From: Piscinibacterium candidicorallinum
GTDB taxonomy: Bacteria > Pseudomonadota > Gammaproteobacteria > Burkholderiales > Burkholderiaceae_C
Direction: 5' to 3'
Length of the DNA: 64,000 nucleotides
Assembly (NCBI RefSeq): GCF_047549485.1
Contig: NZ_CP180191.1
Coordinates: 2,170,001-2,234,000, forward strand
Positions 8,043-16,772 of the stretch are shown piece by piece. The stretch's first letter is position 1. Each line of letters starts with the position of its first letter. The position numbers were made by a program, and so were the translations under genes. The notes beneath the pieces are model-generated. The model made no database searches. It was not told the DNA's origin and worked only from the letters and a program-made list of their open reading frames with translations.

Positions 8043-8878
8043 GCCTGGATGAGGGGAGAGGTTTCGTTCTTCTGAGTCTGTGGCAGGCGGGCGCGGTGTG
8101 CGGCGAGTGCGCCCAGACTGTAGTGCGCAAACGCAAGACCCGAGATCACGAACACCACTGCATACAACCAGATCGCCACCAGCGCCGTGACGGGCAGAAA
8201 GATCACCGCCAGCGCGCCGAACATCCACAGCAGCGTCGGAGCCATGGCAAAACACCCCATCAGTACACCCAGCGCAAGCAGCGGCCAGCGATGATCCCGG
8301 CGCAGTGCCCGGTGTTCATCTGCGTCTGCATGCTCTGCCAGCGCATCAAAACTCATCAGCCGGCTCGTGGCCCAACCCGAGATCAGCAGCGGAATGATGG
8401 CGCCCACAAGCGGGATGAACCACAGCGGAATCGTGAGAACCCACAGCAGCGCCCACAGGCCGGTGACCACCAGCGCATTGGTCAGGCTGCCCACCAGCGA
8501 GGCACCGCGCCGCCGCGCAAGCGTGGGGTAAGCCCGCTCGCCCACGTGGCGCAGGATGAAAGGCATCCCTGCCACGGAGATCATGACCAGGGCTGTGGCC
8601 GCCACCAGCGGCACCACCAGCAACATGCCCAGCAGCGGCGCCAGCAAGGTACGCACGCCGTCGCCGCCCATGGCCTTGAGCATCCAGCTCACCGTGGCAC
8701 TGTCGCGCGTGGCGGCCACGCCCTGCGACAGCAGCGCCACCCAGTCGTCCCAGAGGAACCAGCCCACGGCTGCCCAGATCGCGCCGGCAATCAGGAAGGG
8801 CACGAGCGTGAGCAGCAGCATGCGGGGGTGGAAGACGCCGGTCAGGCCCTTGACGAAGGCAAGCAGGGTGCGCTGCAT
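8039..8878 (-). CDS. EI24 / CysZ-like integral membrane protein
   Basis: 279 aa inner-membrane protein with several hydrophobic segments: MLLLTLVPFLIAGAIWAAV, LLAPLLGMLLVVPLVAATAL, ALVVTGLWALLWVLTIPLW and LWMFGALAVIFLPVTALVAI. The loop FILRHVGERAYP is characteristic of the EI24 domain (PF07264), the family that includes the sulfate transporter CysZ. It is longer than CysZ-type enteric proteins are at the C-terminus, and no sulfur-assimilation genes are nearby, so a sulfate role is not claimed. First gene of a coupled pair with the CinA-N protein. Confidence 0.8.
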   Translation of the reverse strand: MQRTLLAFVKGLTGVFHPRMLLLTLVPFLIAGAIWAAVGWFLWDDWVALLSQGVAATRDSATVSWMLKAMGGDGVRTLLAPLLGMLLVVPLVAATALVMISVAGMPFILRHVGERAYPTLARRRGASLVGSLTNALVVTGLWALLWVLTIPLWFIPLVGAIIPLLISGWATSRLMSFDALAEHADADEHRALRRDHRWPLLALGVLMGCFAMAPTLLWMFGALAVIFLPVTALVAIWLYAVVFVISGLAFAHYSLGALAAHRARLPQTQKNETSPLIQA

Positions 8879-8995
8879 GGATAGACGATGGCTGGAGGCT
8901 GAGTCGAGCGCCGGATTATCGACGGTGCGCCATCAGGGGCTTCACAAGGGGTTCGCGTGTCGCTGCGGACGTCGCTGCTCGGCTCCGCCGCCGCA

Positions 8996-9967
8996 TCAGG
9001 CGCTGCGCAGGCCCAGCAGGCGCTTCACGCCCAGCCACTGCTGCGCCCAGAAGCCCTGGCCGTACTCGCGGCCGGCGAGCTGATCGCGGATGCCGGTGGG
9101 CTCGTAGACATCGGTGAAGTCCGCTGTACGGAAAAGCACATCCCAGAAGCTGAACAGCACGCCAAAGTTCACGCCCTGATGCGCTCCCTCATGCCCCACG
9201 CCGATGGCATGGTGGCGGCGATGAAACTGCGGGCTCACGAGCAGCCAGCGCAGCGGCCCGAAGCGCAGACGCACATTGGCATGTGACAGGCTCTGCATGA
9301 CCCGCGAGGCGATCACCAGCCCGATGAACTGCGCCGGCTCCACACCGATCACCAGGGCCAGCGCCACCAGAATCGCGTCGCGCAGCGCGTCGTCCAGCAG
9401 GTGATTGCGGTTGTCACTCCAGAGGGTCATGTGGCGCGCGCTGTGGTGCAGGGCATGCAGGGCCCACCAGCGGTTGAACTGGTGTTGCCCGCGGTGAATC
9501 CAGTAGTCCACAAAGTCCAGGATCAGCAGGTACACCGCAAACTGCAGCAGCGCATGGCTGCCCAGCCAGGGCAACACGGTATCCAGCGTCCAGCGCTCCA
9601 CACCGGCCAGGCGCAGCTCACCCTCGATGGCATCGGCAATCGGCGTGAGCAAGAAGAACATCAGCAGCGAGAAGCCACCCAGCCGGTGTAGCAGGGTGTA
9701 CAGGAAGTCCGTACGCACCGCGCGGCGCCGCTCGACCGTGGGGGGCTCGGCCTCCGCCGGCCACAGCTTCTCCAGCGGCCGCAACAACGCAAAAAGCAGC
9801 AGCACCTCCAGCACGCCAAGCAGGAACCACTCGGTGGCGTTGTAGCCATCCTCGATGTAGGGCGACAGACCCAGCGCGTGCATGGCCGGTGCCAGCAACT
9901 GCGTGAACAGCCAGGCCTGCACCTGGGTGAAGACCTCGGTCACGCCACCGATGAGTGACTGAATCAC
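8996..9967 (-). CDS. Sterol desaturase / fatty acid hydroxylase superfamily membrane protein
   Basis: 323 aa with five or more hydrophobic segments and the di-iron histidine clusters of the superfamily: HRGQH (in DYWIHRGQHQF), HALHHS and HRRHH. These enzymes hydroxylate or desaturate lipids in the membrane using O2. The GTG start at 9967 is chosen because it overlaps the TGA of the upstream deacetylase gene by 4 bp (GTGA), the signature of coupled translation; an ATG 16 codons upstream lies inside that gene. Last gene of a three-gene operon. Substrate unknown; bacterial members act on sterols, hopanoids, ornithine lipids or carotenoids. Confidence 0.85.
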   Translation of the reverse strand: MIQSLIGGVTEVFTQVQAWLFTQLLAPAMHALGLSPYIEDGYNATEWFLLGVLEVLLLFALLRPLEKLWPAEAEPPTVERRRAVRTDFLYTLLHRLGGFSLLMFFLLTPIADAIEGELRLAGVERWTLDTVLPWLGSHALLQFAVYLLILDFVDYWIHRGQHQFNRWWALHALHHSARHMTLWSDNRNHLLDDALRDAILVALALVIGVEPAQFIGLVIASRVMQSLSHANVRLRFGPLRWLLVSPQFHRRHHAIGVGHEGAHQGVNFGVLFSFWDVLFRTADFTDVYEPTGIRDQLAGREYGQGFWAQQWLGVKRLLGLRSA

Positions 9968-10755
9968 TTCCACAGGTCGCGGTACTGCGGATGATCCTTG
10001 AGCGTGGCAAAGCACATGCCGCGCTGCTTCAGCCCAGTGATCAGCGGCTCCAGCACGCCGGGCGCCCAGGGCTCGCGGCGCGACCAGATGCCCAGATGCG
10101 CCATGGTGATGTCGCCATCGCGCAGGTCGCGCAGGGCGCGCTTGAGGAGCGCATCATTGGAGTAGGCCTCACTGGACAGTTCATCGCCCAAAAAGCCTGC
10201 CGGCGCCCAGCCCACATGGCGGTAGCCGCAATCCAGCGCGGCGGCCAAAGTGACCGGGTTGGTGCGCCCGCCGGGCGCGCGCCATAGCGGTGCCACGCCC
10301 TGCCCCGTGAACTCCTTCACCCGCGCATCCACGCGCTTGAGCTCGCTGCAGAACTGCGCCGGTGTCCAGCTCAGATCCTTGCCGGCGTTCGCGCCGAACT
10401 GCGGGCGCACGGTGATGGTGCCGTCGGCATTGGCCTTGCGGAAGTACACGTGATCGAAGGTATGGGTGCCGAGCAGATGACCTTCGGCGGCCAGGCGCTT
10501 CCAGTAGGGGCCCCAGCTTGCGTCCAGCGAGTAGTCCCCGCGCGCGGTCTTCTCGTTGGCCAGGAAGAACGTGGCCTTGATCTGGTGCTTCTTGAGTGTG
10601 TCGGCAATGAACTCCGCCTGGCTCTGGCTGCCGGTGTCAAAGGTGAGGTAGATCGTGCCCTTGCAGGCCGGCGCGGCCAGCGCAGACGAGGCCGCCATGG
10701 CCCCGACCGCCACCGCACCCGCCAAGCCACCCAGCAAGGACTTCACCGCACCCAT
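9964..10755 (-). CDS. Secreted polysaccharide deacetylase-like protein (NodB homology)
   Basis: 263 aa. A signal peptide is cut near ALAAPAC (residues 26-31), so periplasmic. The NodB core follows: motif 1 YLTFDTGSQS (residues 36-45), motif 2 HTFDH (98-102), motif 3 around LWRAPGGRTNP. The family normally has TFDD in motif 1, where the second Asp binds the metal; here it is TFDT (38-41), while both metal-binding histidines of motif 2 are kept. Either a variant subfamily or altered metal chemistry. It sits 10 bp after the beta-propeller gene and overlaps the desaturase-like gene, so all three are one transcript. Confidence 0.82.
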   Translation of the reverse strand: MGAVKSLLGGLAGAVAVGAMAASSALAAPACKGTIYLTFDTGSQSQAEFIADTLKKHQIKATFFLANEKTARGDYSLDASWGPYWKRLAAEGHLLGTHTFDHVYFRKANADGTITVRPQFGANAGKDLSWTPAQFCSELKRVDARVKEFTGQGVAPLWRAPGGRTNPVTLAAALDCGYRHVGWAPAGFLGDELSSEAYSNDALLKRALRDLRDGDITMAHLGIWSRREPWAPGVLEPLITGLKQRGMCFATLKDHPQYRDLWK

Positions 10756-10765
10756 GCGCAAGCCT

Positions 10766-11740
10766 CTATTTCCAGGGCGCCCGGTTGTGGAAGTACAGCC
10801 CGTGCGGCGAGCGGCCCACCGGGTACTGGCCCACCACCTTGCGGCTGGCAATGTCCACCACCGTGACCTTCTTGATCCAGCGGCTGGTGAACCAGATCTG
10901 CTTGCCGTCGGCCGTGACTTCCATGCAGTCCGGGCCGCCGGGCGCGGGCAGGTCGTAGAGCTTTTCCAGCTTCTCCATGTCCACCACGGAGATGGTGTTG
11001 GCCTGCCGGTTGCTCACGTAGAGCAGCTTGCCGTCGCCCGCGCCGCGCACACCATGCGCCTCGGCGCCGGTCTTGATCTGCTTGACGATCTGGCGCTTGG
11101 CGGGATCGATCACGTCGATGTAGTCCTTGGCCATGATGCCCACGAACAGCAGCCCGGAGGGCGAGGCCCAGATGCCGGCCGGCGTGTCGCCCACAGGCAT
11201 CTTCCAGGCCAGCTGCTGCGTGGTGAGGTCAATCGCCGCCACCTCGTCCGTCCCCTGCAGCGTCACGTACACAAAGCGGCTGTCCGCCGAAAAGATCATG
11301 TGGCTGGGCAGCTTGGGCGTGGGGATGCGCTTGACCAGGGTGAACCTGGGCTCGCCATTGACCGTCTCGTGCCGGTACAGGTCCACGCGGTCCAGGCGCA
11401 GGCTGTTCACCACGAACCACTTCTTGTCCGGCGAGAACCCCAGGTGATACGGGTCCGGGATGTTCTTGACCCGCGCCTTGAACTCGCCCGTGACGGGATC
11501 AAGGAAGATCAGATCGTCGCTCTGCGCATTGGCGACGATGAGCATGGAGTTGTCCGGCGTCGGGTAGAGATGGTGCGGCTCCTTGCCCACATCCAGGGTC
11601 TTGAGCGTGCTGCCGGTCTTCTGGTCCAGCAGGGTCACCGAGGCGTCGCGCGAATTCAGCACCACCACCACATTGGCCTGCGCGGCAGCGGCACAGACCG
11701 CCAGCGCGAGGCTGGCAAACACACGGGAAAACGATTTCAT
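10766..11740 (-). CDS. Periplasmic YVTN/YncE-type beta-propeller protein
   Basis: 324 aa. Signal peptide MKSFSRVFASLALAVCAAAAQA, then about seven repeats of the YVTN type: NVVVVLNSRDASVTLLD, NSMLIVANAQSDDLIFLD, SRFVYVTLQGTDEVAAIDL, KLLYVSNRQANTISVVDM, KQIWFTSRWIKKVTVVDI. No haem-binding CXXCH, so not a d1-type reductase. First gene of the operon with the deacetylase and sterol-desaturase-like genes. Such propellers often act as binding or scaffold proteins; the role here is unknown. ATG 11740 is the start that yields the signal peptide; no clear ribosome site precedes it. Confidence 0.82.
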   Translation of the reverse strand: MKSFSRVFASLALAVCAAAAQANVVVVLNSRDASVTLLDQKTGSTLKTLDVGKEPHHLYPTPDNSMLIVANAQSDDLIFLDPVTGEFKARVKNIPDPYHLGFSPDKKWFVVNSLRLDRVDLYRHETVNGEPRFTLVKRIPTPKLPSHMIFSADSRFVYVTLQGTDEVAAIDLTTQQLAWKMPVGDTPAGIWASPSGLLFVGIMAKDYIDVIDPAKRQIVKQIKTGAEAHGVRGAGDGKLLYVSNRQANTISVVDMEKLEKLYDLPAPGGPDCMEVTADGKQIWFTSRWIKKVTVVDIASRKVVGQYPVGRSPHGLYFHNRAPWK

Positions 11741-11820
11741 CAGGAGACAACGACTGGCAGGGACAACTGGATGACCGAGTGTAGGCAGATCATCCTGCGC
11801 CATCTTGACGGGTGGCAAGG

Positions 11821-11887
11821 GGGCTATCCGCTTGTCTGGAGCGGGCCTTCAGGCCGTTTGGGCTGGAGAGGCGCATGGATGCTGGGT
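11821..11887 (+). repeat. Dispersed palindromic repeat, copy A (67 bp)
   Basis: Begins GGGCTATCCGCTTGTCTGG and ends GCGCATGGATGCTGGGT. About 60 of 67 positions match copy B, which lies in reverse orientation 700 bp away. The interior can fold (GGCC-TTCA-GGCC and a longer imperfect stem). It is 80 bp upstream of the beta-propeller gene start, and the 11741-11992 gap holds nothing else recognisable. Confidence 0.75.
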
Positions 11888-11992
11888 CTAGCCTTCTTTG
11901 TTTGGGCTGAGTAACCAGATGCCTGCATCCATCAAAGGACGTTAATCACGCTCACTTTCGTGGAGCTGCGACGGACAGGGCCACTTACCTCA

Positions 11993-12445
11993 TCAGCGCT
12001 GCGCAGTCCCAAGCTCTTTGATTATTTGCTTTGCTCTGTCGTTGATTTCACCCGTCCCTTCACAAACATTGGAGGCTATGAACTGTCCAGGCAGTCTCGT
12101 TGCGTTGCGCGTCGCGACGATCAGATAGGTCTTACCAACAGCCCAATACGGGCCGAGACAGTAGCAAGCATCTTCAGCCACCACGGTCGCGCGCTTGCCC
12201 ACCGCGCCTCGGATCGTCTGGTCCACGTTGATTGTGACGAGTTTCCCGCCACAGCGAGGCCTCTGGTCTGAATGCGCCCAACAAAACTCATGAGGCTTGT
12301 ACGCGCTCTCTTGAACGGACTCAATGGTTCCAACAAACGCTATTTGCGCAGACTCAGCGATCGCCATCGGTGCGCGAGGCGTGCACTCCGTAGCGTGGCT
12401 CGAAGTAGCGGCCAAGAGCATCAACAACGTTAGATAAGTCTTCAT
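11993..12445 (-). CDS. Secreted protein of unknown function, low GC
   Basis: 150 aa. Signal peptide MKTYLTLLMLLAATSSHA, cleaved before a Thr-Glu-Cys start of the mature chain. The mature part has six cysteines, with VVAEDACYCLGPYWAVGKTYLIVA and VTINVDQTIRGAVGKRATVV suggesting a small OB-like beta fold, possibly of the TIMP-like/secreted OB class; I cannot assign a family with certainty. Base composition is clearly poorer in GC than all neighbours, with codons such as TTT, TTA and ATA that are rare elsewhere in the window. It stands alone between two inverted copies of the dispersed repeat (11821-11887 and 12588-12654). Probably acquired. Confidence 0.6.
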   Translation of the reverse strand: MKTYLTLLMLLAATSSHATECTPRAPMAIAESAQIAFVGTIESVQESAYKPHEFCWAHSDQRPRCGGKLVTINVDQTIRGAVGKRATVVAEDACYCLGPYWAVGKTYLIVATRNATRLPGQFIASNVCEGTGEINDRAKQIIKELGTAQR

Positions 12446-12587
12446 GATGGCTAGGAGGAGTTGAATGAGGGAACACGGCCACACAACGGTAAGGTGTGAG
12501 CTGGCCGTGGTGCTCAAGAAACCCGCTAGCTAGTTTGCGCCGGAAAGCCCCGAGGCTCAAAGCGTTGCCCAGCCTATCGGTCAGAGA

Positions 12588-12654
12588 ACCCAGCATCCAT
12601 GCGCCTCCCCAGCCCAAACTGCCCGAAGAACCGCGCCAGACAAGCGGAAAGCCC
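12588..12654 (-). repeat. Dispersed palindromic repeat, copy B (67 bp)
   Basis: Reverse-strand copy of the same element as 11821-11887. It starts 8 bp past the hrpA stop, so its hairpin may also act at the 3' end of the hrpA transcript. A shorter partial match, GGGGCTTTCCGG on the minus strand, lies about 100 bp further on near 12540-12551. The remaining gap 12446-12587 holds no gene. Confidence 0.75.
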
Positions 12655-12662
12655 CTCCAGCC

Positions 12663-15600
12663 CTACCGCTGCAAACTCTCAAACACCTTCAACACCCGCT
12701 TCACGGAAATCGGCGTCGGTGTCTTGAGCTCCTGGGCATAGAGTCCCACGCGCAGCTCTTCGAGCAGCCAGCGCAGTTCATCGAGCTGCCGGTCTTCATT
12801 ACCCTTGCGCGCGACCCGCTCGCGCTGGTAGCGCTGGGCCAGGGGGGCGTACTCGGCCATGAGGCGGGCGTCGCGACTCGGGTCGGTGCGCAACTTGTCG
12901 ATACGCACCCCAATCGCCTTGAGATACCGCGGATAGTGCGTGAGCTGCCCCCAGGGAGTGGCGTTCAGGAAACGCTTGGGGAAGAGCGCGCTGATCTGCG
13001 CCTGCATGTCGGCCGCTGCGGCGGCGTGGGCCTTGGCGCCGTTGAGCTTTTTCTGCACGTTGCCCAGTTCGATCACGATGTTCTGCAGCAGGCGAATCAC
13101 CTCGCCCGCAATCAGCCCCACCCGCCCCTTGCCGTCGCCCAGGCGGCTGCGGAAGCTGGTGCCGTCCGTCGGCCAGGGGTCCATCAGGAAGGCGCGGTCA
13201 AAGGCGGTGTCGATCACCTCGGCGGCCAGTTCCGGCTGGCTCTTGAAGGGCAGGCCGTAGCTGATGGCCTGCATGGTGATGGTGGCGATGTCCGGCAGGC
13301 TCTTTTCCAGCCCGCGCACCTGCTGCGCCAACTGCAGCAGGAACAGGCGCCGGAGACCCGCCTGATGCATGGCGCGGGCGGCCTGTTCGTCGTCCTGCAC
13401 CTCCAGCTCGACATGCGTGCCGCAGTCCTTGAAGGCCGGAAAGCCCACCAGGGCCTTGCCGGCACGCTCCAGCTCGATGAGCTCCGGCAGCTCGCCAAAG
13501 GTCCAGTCGGTGAAGGTGTCCGGGATGTCGAGCGTGTCGGTGGCGTGCTCGGTGGCATGGCCGGCAAAGGCGGCCTGGGCGCTGGCGCCGTGCTCGGCAC
13601 GCAGCTGCGCGAGGTTGCGGCCGGCGTCGATCATGCGGCCGTGCTCGTCCACCACACGGAAGTTCATGAAGCTGTGCGGGCTCAACTGCTCGGCCTTGAA
13701 GTCCGTGAGCACGATGGCCAGACCCGTGTGCGCCTTGCAGAAATCGCGCAGGGCTTCGATGAGCGGGCGGGTGCCGATCCAACCGTCTCGCTCCGAGTGC
13801 TCGATGAAGGTCTGTGCCGTCTCGGCCACCGGCTGCACGCGGTGCCGCGCCTTGGGATGCAGGCTCTTGAGCAGGCCAGTGACCTTCTCCTTGAGCATGC
13901 CGGGTACGAGCCATTCGCAGGCCGTGGCGTCCACCTGATTGAGCGCGAACACGGGCACGGTGAGCGTCACGCCGTCCTTGGGGCTGCCGGGCTCGAAGTG
14001 GTAGTCCAGCTTGAGCTCCAGACCACGCAGGTCGAGCGTCTTGGGATAGGCGTCATGCGTGATGCCGGAAACATCGCGGCGCAGGAGGTCGTCCTTGGAA
14101 AGGAAGAGCAGCCTGGGCGTCTGCTTGCCCGCCTGGCGGTACCAGGTCTCGAAGCTTGCGCCGCCCACCACGTCCTCTGGAATGGCCGCGTCGTAGAACT
14201 TGAAGAGCAGCTCTTCATCCACCAGAAAGTCCGGCCGCCGGGCCTTGTGCTCCAGCGCCTCGATCTCGCGGATCAGGCGGGCGTTGTGGGCGAAGAAGGG
14301 CAGCGTGCAGTCCCAGTCGCGCGCGGCGAGCGCCTCACGGATGAAGATCTCGCGGCTCGCCACGGGGTCGATGGGCGCGTAGTTCACGCGCCGGCCGTGG
14401 TAGATCGTCAGGCCATACAGAAGACCGCGCTCGTTGGCGACCACATTGCCGGTCTTGGCGTCCCACTTGGGCTCGCTCCAGTGCTTCTGGATCAGGTGCT
14501 TGCCCACGCGCTCGATCCACTGCGGATCGACCGAAGCCATCTGCCGGGCGTACAGGCGCGTGGTCTCGACCAGCTCGGCGGCCACCAGCCACTTGGCCGG
14601 CTTCTTGGAGAGCATGTTGCCCGGGTGAGGCAGAAAGCGGATGCCCCGCGCGCCCAGCCAGGCCTCGGTCTCCTCGTCCTTCATGCCGATGTTGCCCAAC
14701 AGGCCCGTGAGCAGCGTGGTGTGCAGCTGCTCATAGGTGGCGGGGCTGCCGTTCTCGCGCAGGCCGGCCTCGTGCGCCAGCTGCGTGAGCTGGGAGTGCA
14801 CGTCGCGCCACTCGCGCATGCGCACATGGTTCACGAAGCTGCGCTGGCACTGCTCGATGAGCTTGCGGTTGCTCTCCTTGTGCTTGAAGGCATCTTCAAA
14901 CCACGTCCAGAGCTTGAGCGTGGCCATGAACTCGCTCTTCTCGTCTTCAAAGACCTTGTGCGCCTGATCGGCCGCCTGCTGCCGGTCCATGGGCCGGTCC
15001 AGCGGGTTCTGCACGGCCAGCGCGCTGGCAATGACCAGCACTTCCTTCAGGCACCCCTGCTCGCCAGCCGCGAGGATCATGCGGCCAATCCTCGGGTCGG
15101 TGGGCAGACGCGCCAGCTGTGCGCCCACCGGCGTGAGTTCGTTGCGCTCGTCCAGCGCGCCCAGCTCCTGCAGCAGCGCGTAGCCGTCGGCGATCGCACG
15201 GCGCAGCGGCGGCTCAATGAAAGGAAAGTTCTCGATGTCGGCCAGGCGCAGGCTCTTCATGCGCAGGATCACGCTGGCCAGCGATGAGCGCAGGATTTCC
15301 GGGTCTGTGAACCTGGGCCGCTTGTTGAAGTCCGCCTCGTCATACAGGCGGATGCAGATGCCGGCGGCCACGCGGCCGCAACGGCCGGCGCGCTGGTTGG
15401 CCGCCGCCTGGCTCACCGGCTCAACAGCAAGCATTTCGACCTTGTTGCGGTAGCTGTAGCGCTTGACGCGTGCCGTGCCCGTGTCGATCACATAGCGGAT
15501 GCCCGGCACGGTGAGTGAGGTCTCCGCCACATTGGTGGACAGCACGATGCGCCGCCCGCCATGCGGCGCAAACACGCGCTGCTGCTCCTCCGCGCTCAGG

Positions 15601-16748
15601 CGCGAGAACAGGGGCAGCAGCTCGGGGCGCGCCTTGCTCGCAAAGTGGTGCTTGGAGAGCGCGTGCATCGCGTCGCGGATCTCGCGCTCGCCGGGCAGGA
15701 ACACGAGGATGTCGCCGGAGCCTTCGCGCATCAGTTCGTCAGCCGCCTCGCAGATGGCGTCCTCGACTTCGACCTTGGGCGCCAGCGGCCGCCAGCGCGT
15801 CTCCACCGGGTACAGGCGCCCGCTGACGTTGTGCACCGGCGCCGGCCCGCGTGCCGAGGCAAAGTGCTGCGCAAAGCGGTCGGCATCGATCGTGGCGCTG
15901 GTGATGATGAGCTTGAGGTCCGGCCGGCGCGCAAGCAGGTGCTTGAGATAGCCGAGCAGGAAGTCGATGTTCAGGCTGCGCTCGTGCGCCTCGTCGATGA
16001 TCAGCGTGTCGTAGGCGCGCAGGTCCGGGTCGGTCTGCGTTTCGGCCAGCAGGATGCCGTCGGTCATGAGCTTGACCCATGCGCCGGGCTTCATGCGTTC
16101 GGTGAAGCGGATCTGGTAGCCCACGAGCTCGCCCGGCTCGCTCTTGAGCTCTTCGGCAATGCGCTTGGCCACGCTGGTGGCGGCCAGACGCCGCGGCTGG
16201 GTATGGCCGATCAGGCCGCGCCGGCCCAGGCCGAGCTCCAGGCAGATCTTGGGCAGCTGCGTGGTCTTGCCCGAGCCGGTTTCGCCGCAGATGATGACCA
16301 CGGGGTTGTCGCGAATGGCCTGAGCGATCTCATCACGTACGGCGCTGACAGGCAGCTCTTCCGGGTAGGTGATGGGCGGCAGCGGATTGCGCTGCGGCTC
16401 GCGCGCTTGCCGCATCCCTTCTACAGGGGCTTTCCGCTTGTCTGGCAAGGGTTTCGAGCCATTTTGGCCTGAAGATCCGCTCTGGGAGCCGATCTTGCCT
16501 TGCGCATCCGGGCTTGCAGGCCTTGCCGCCCGCGTTTGTGCACCCTGCGCACGCTGCGGCTGGGTCTGCGGCCTGGGCGGGCGTTCGGGGCGCGGTGAGG
16601 TTGCGGGAGGAGTGGCCGGCTGCGCGGCAGGCGTGGAAGGCTGCTTGGGCTGGGGCTCGGTTTGAGGCTCGGTCTTGAGCTTCTGGCGGACATCCCTCAG
16701 GGCGTCGCGCAAGGAGGAGGATCCACCGCCGTTCTTCGGGGCGTTCAT
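12663..16748 (-). CDS. hrpA: ATP-dependent RNA helicase HrpA
   Basis: 1361 aa DEAH-box helicase of the HrpA family, linked to mRNA processing and rescue of stalled ribosomes. Walker A GETGSGKT is at residues 155-162, followed by DEAH in LIIDEAHERS, SAT in IITSATID, and motif VI QRAGRCGR. The C-terminal half carries the HrpA-specific extension (DUF3418). Residues 25-80 are Pro/Gln-rich and disordered. The segment at about 88-104 (SQSGSSGQNGSKPLPDKR) is encoded by an in-frame copy of the dispersed repeat. ATG 16748 is only 24 bp from the divergent argA ATG. Confidence 0.93.
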   Translation of the reverse strand: MNAPKNGGGSSSLRDALRDVRQKLKTEPQTEPQPKQPSTPAAQPATPPATSPRPERPPRPQTQPQRAQGAQTRAARPASPDAQGKIGSQSGSSGQNGSKPLPDKRKAPVEGMRQAREPQRNPLPPITYPEELPVSAVRDEIAQAIRDNPVVIICGETGSGKTTQLPKICLELGLGRRGLIGHTQPRRLAATSVAKRIAEELKSEPGELVGYQIRFTERMKPGAWVKLMTDGILLAETQTDPDLRAYDTLIIDEAHERSLNIDFLLGYLKHLLARRPDLKLIITSATIDADRFAQHFASARGPAPVHNVSGRLYPVETRWRPLAPKVEVEDAICEAADELMREGSGDILVFLPGEREIRDAMHALSKHHFASKARPELLPLFSRLSAEEQQRVFAPHGGRRIVLSTNVAETSLTVPGIRYVIDTGTARVKRYSYRNKVEMLAVEPVSQAAANQRAGRCGRVAAGICIRLYDEADFNKRPRFTDPEILRSSLASVILRMKSLRLADIENFPFIEPPLRRAIADGYALLQELGALDERNELTPVGAQLARLPTDPRIGRMILAAGEQGCLKEVLVIASALAVQNPLDRPMDRQQAADQAHKVFEDEKSEFMATLKLWTWFEDAFKHKESNRKLIEQCQRSFVNHVRMREWRDVHSQLTQLAHEAGLRENGSPATYEQLHTTLLTGLLGNIGMKDEETEAWLGARGIRFLPHPGNMLSKKPAKWLVAAELVETTRLYARQMASVDPQWIERVGKHLIQKHWSEPKWDAKTGNVVANERGLLYGLTIYHGRRVNYAPIDPVASREIFIREALAARDWDCTLPFFAHNARLIREIEALEHKARRPDFLVDEELLFKFYDAAIPEDVVGGASFETWYRQAGKQTPRLLFLSKDDLLRRDVSGITHDAYPKTLDLRGLELKLDYHFEPGSPKDGVTLTVPVFALNQVDATACEWLVPGMLKEKVTGLLKSLHPKARHRVQPVAETAQTFIEHSERDGWIGTRPLIEALRDFCKAHTGLAIVLTDFKAEQLSPHSFMNFRVVDEHGRMIDAGRNLAQLRAEHGASAQAAFAGHATEHATDTLDIPDTFTDWTFGELPELIELERAGKALVGFPAFKDCGTHVELEVQDDEQAARAMHQAGLRRLFLLQLAQQVRGLEKSLPDIATITMQAISYGLPFKSQPELAAEVIDTAFDRAFLMDPWPTDGTSFRSRLGDGKGRVGLIAGEVIRLLQNIVIELGNVQKKLNGAKAHAAAAADMQAQISALFPKRFLNATPWGQLTHYPRYLKAIGVRIDKLRTDPSRDARLMAEYAPLAQRYQRERVARKGNEDRQLDELRWLLEELRVGLYAQELKTPTPISVKRVLKVFESLQR
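16437..16487 (+). repeat. Dispersed palindromic repeat, copy C, inside hrpA
   Basis: On the plus strand it reads GGGCTTTCCGCTTGTCTGGC, then a decayed hairpin (GAGCCATTTTGGCCT) and ATCCGCTCTGGGA. It lies in the hrpA coding region, where it is read in frame on the opposite strand and encodes a hydrophilic linker ahead of the helicase core. The 5' core is as well kept as in the intergenic copies; the 3' half is diverged. Confidence 0.65.
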
Positions 16749-16772
16749 AGGGCGCGAAGTATAGTTTTCGCT

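Noticed and set aside
12354..12617. 87-codon minus-strand frame next to hrpA
   Set aside because: Overlaps the better supported secreted-protein gene and repeat B, has no ribosome site and no coherent composition.
11821..12654. Integron cassette with attC sites
   Set aside because: No integrase and no paired GTTRRRY / RYYYAAC core sites at the repeat ends; the repeat family also occurs far from any cassette.
12936..15287. 783-codon plus-strand open frame over hrpA
   Set aside because: Shadow frame opposite a well-conserved helicase; low-complexity His/Gln/Leu composition and no motifs.
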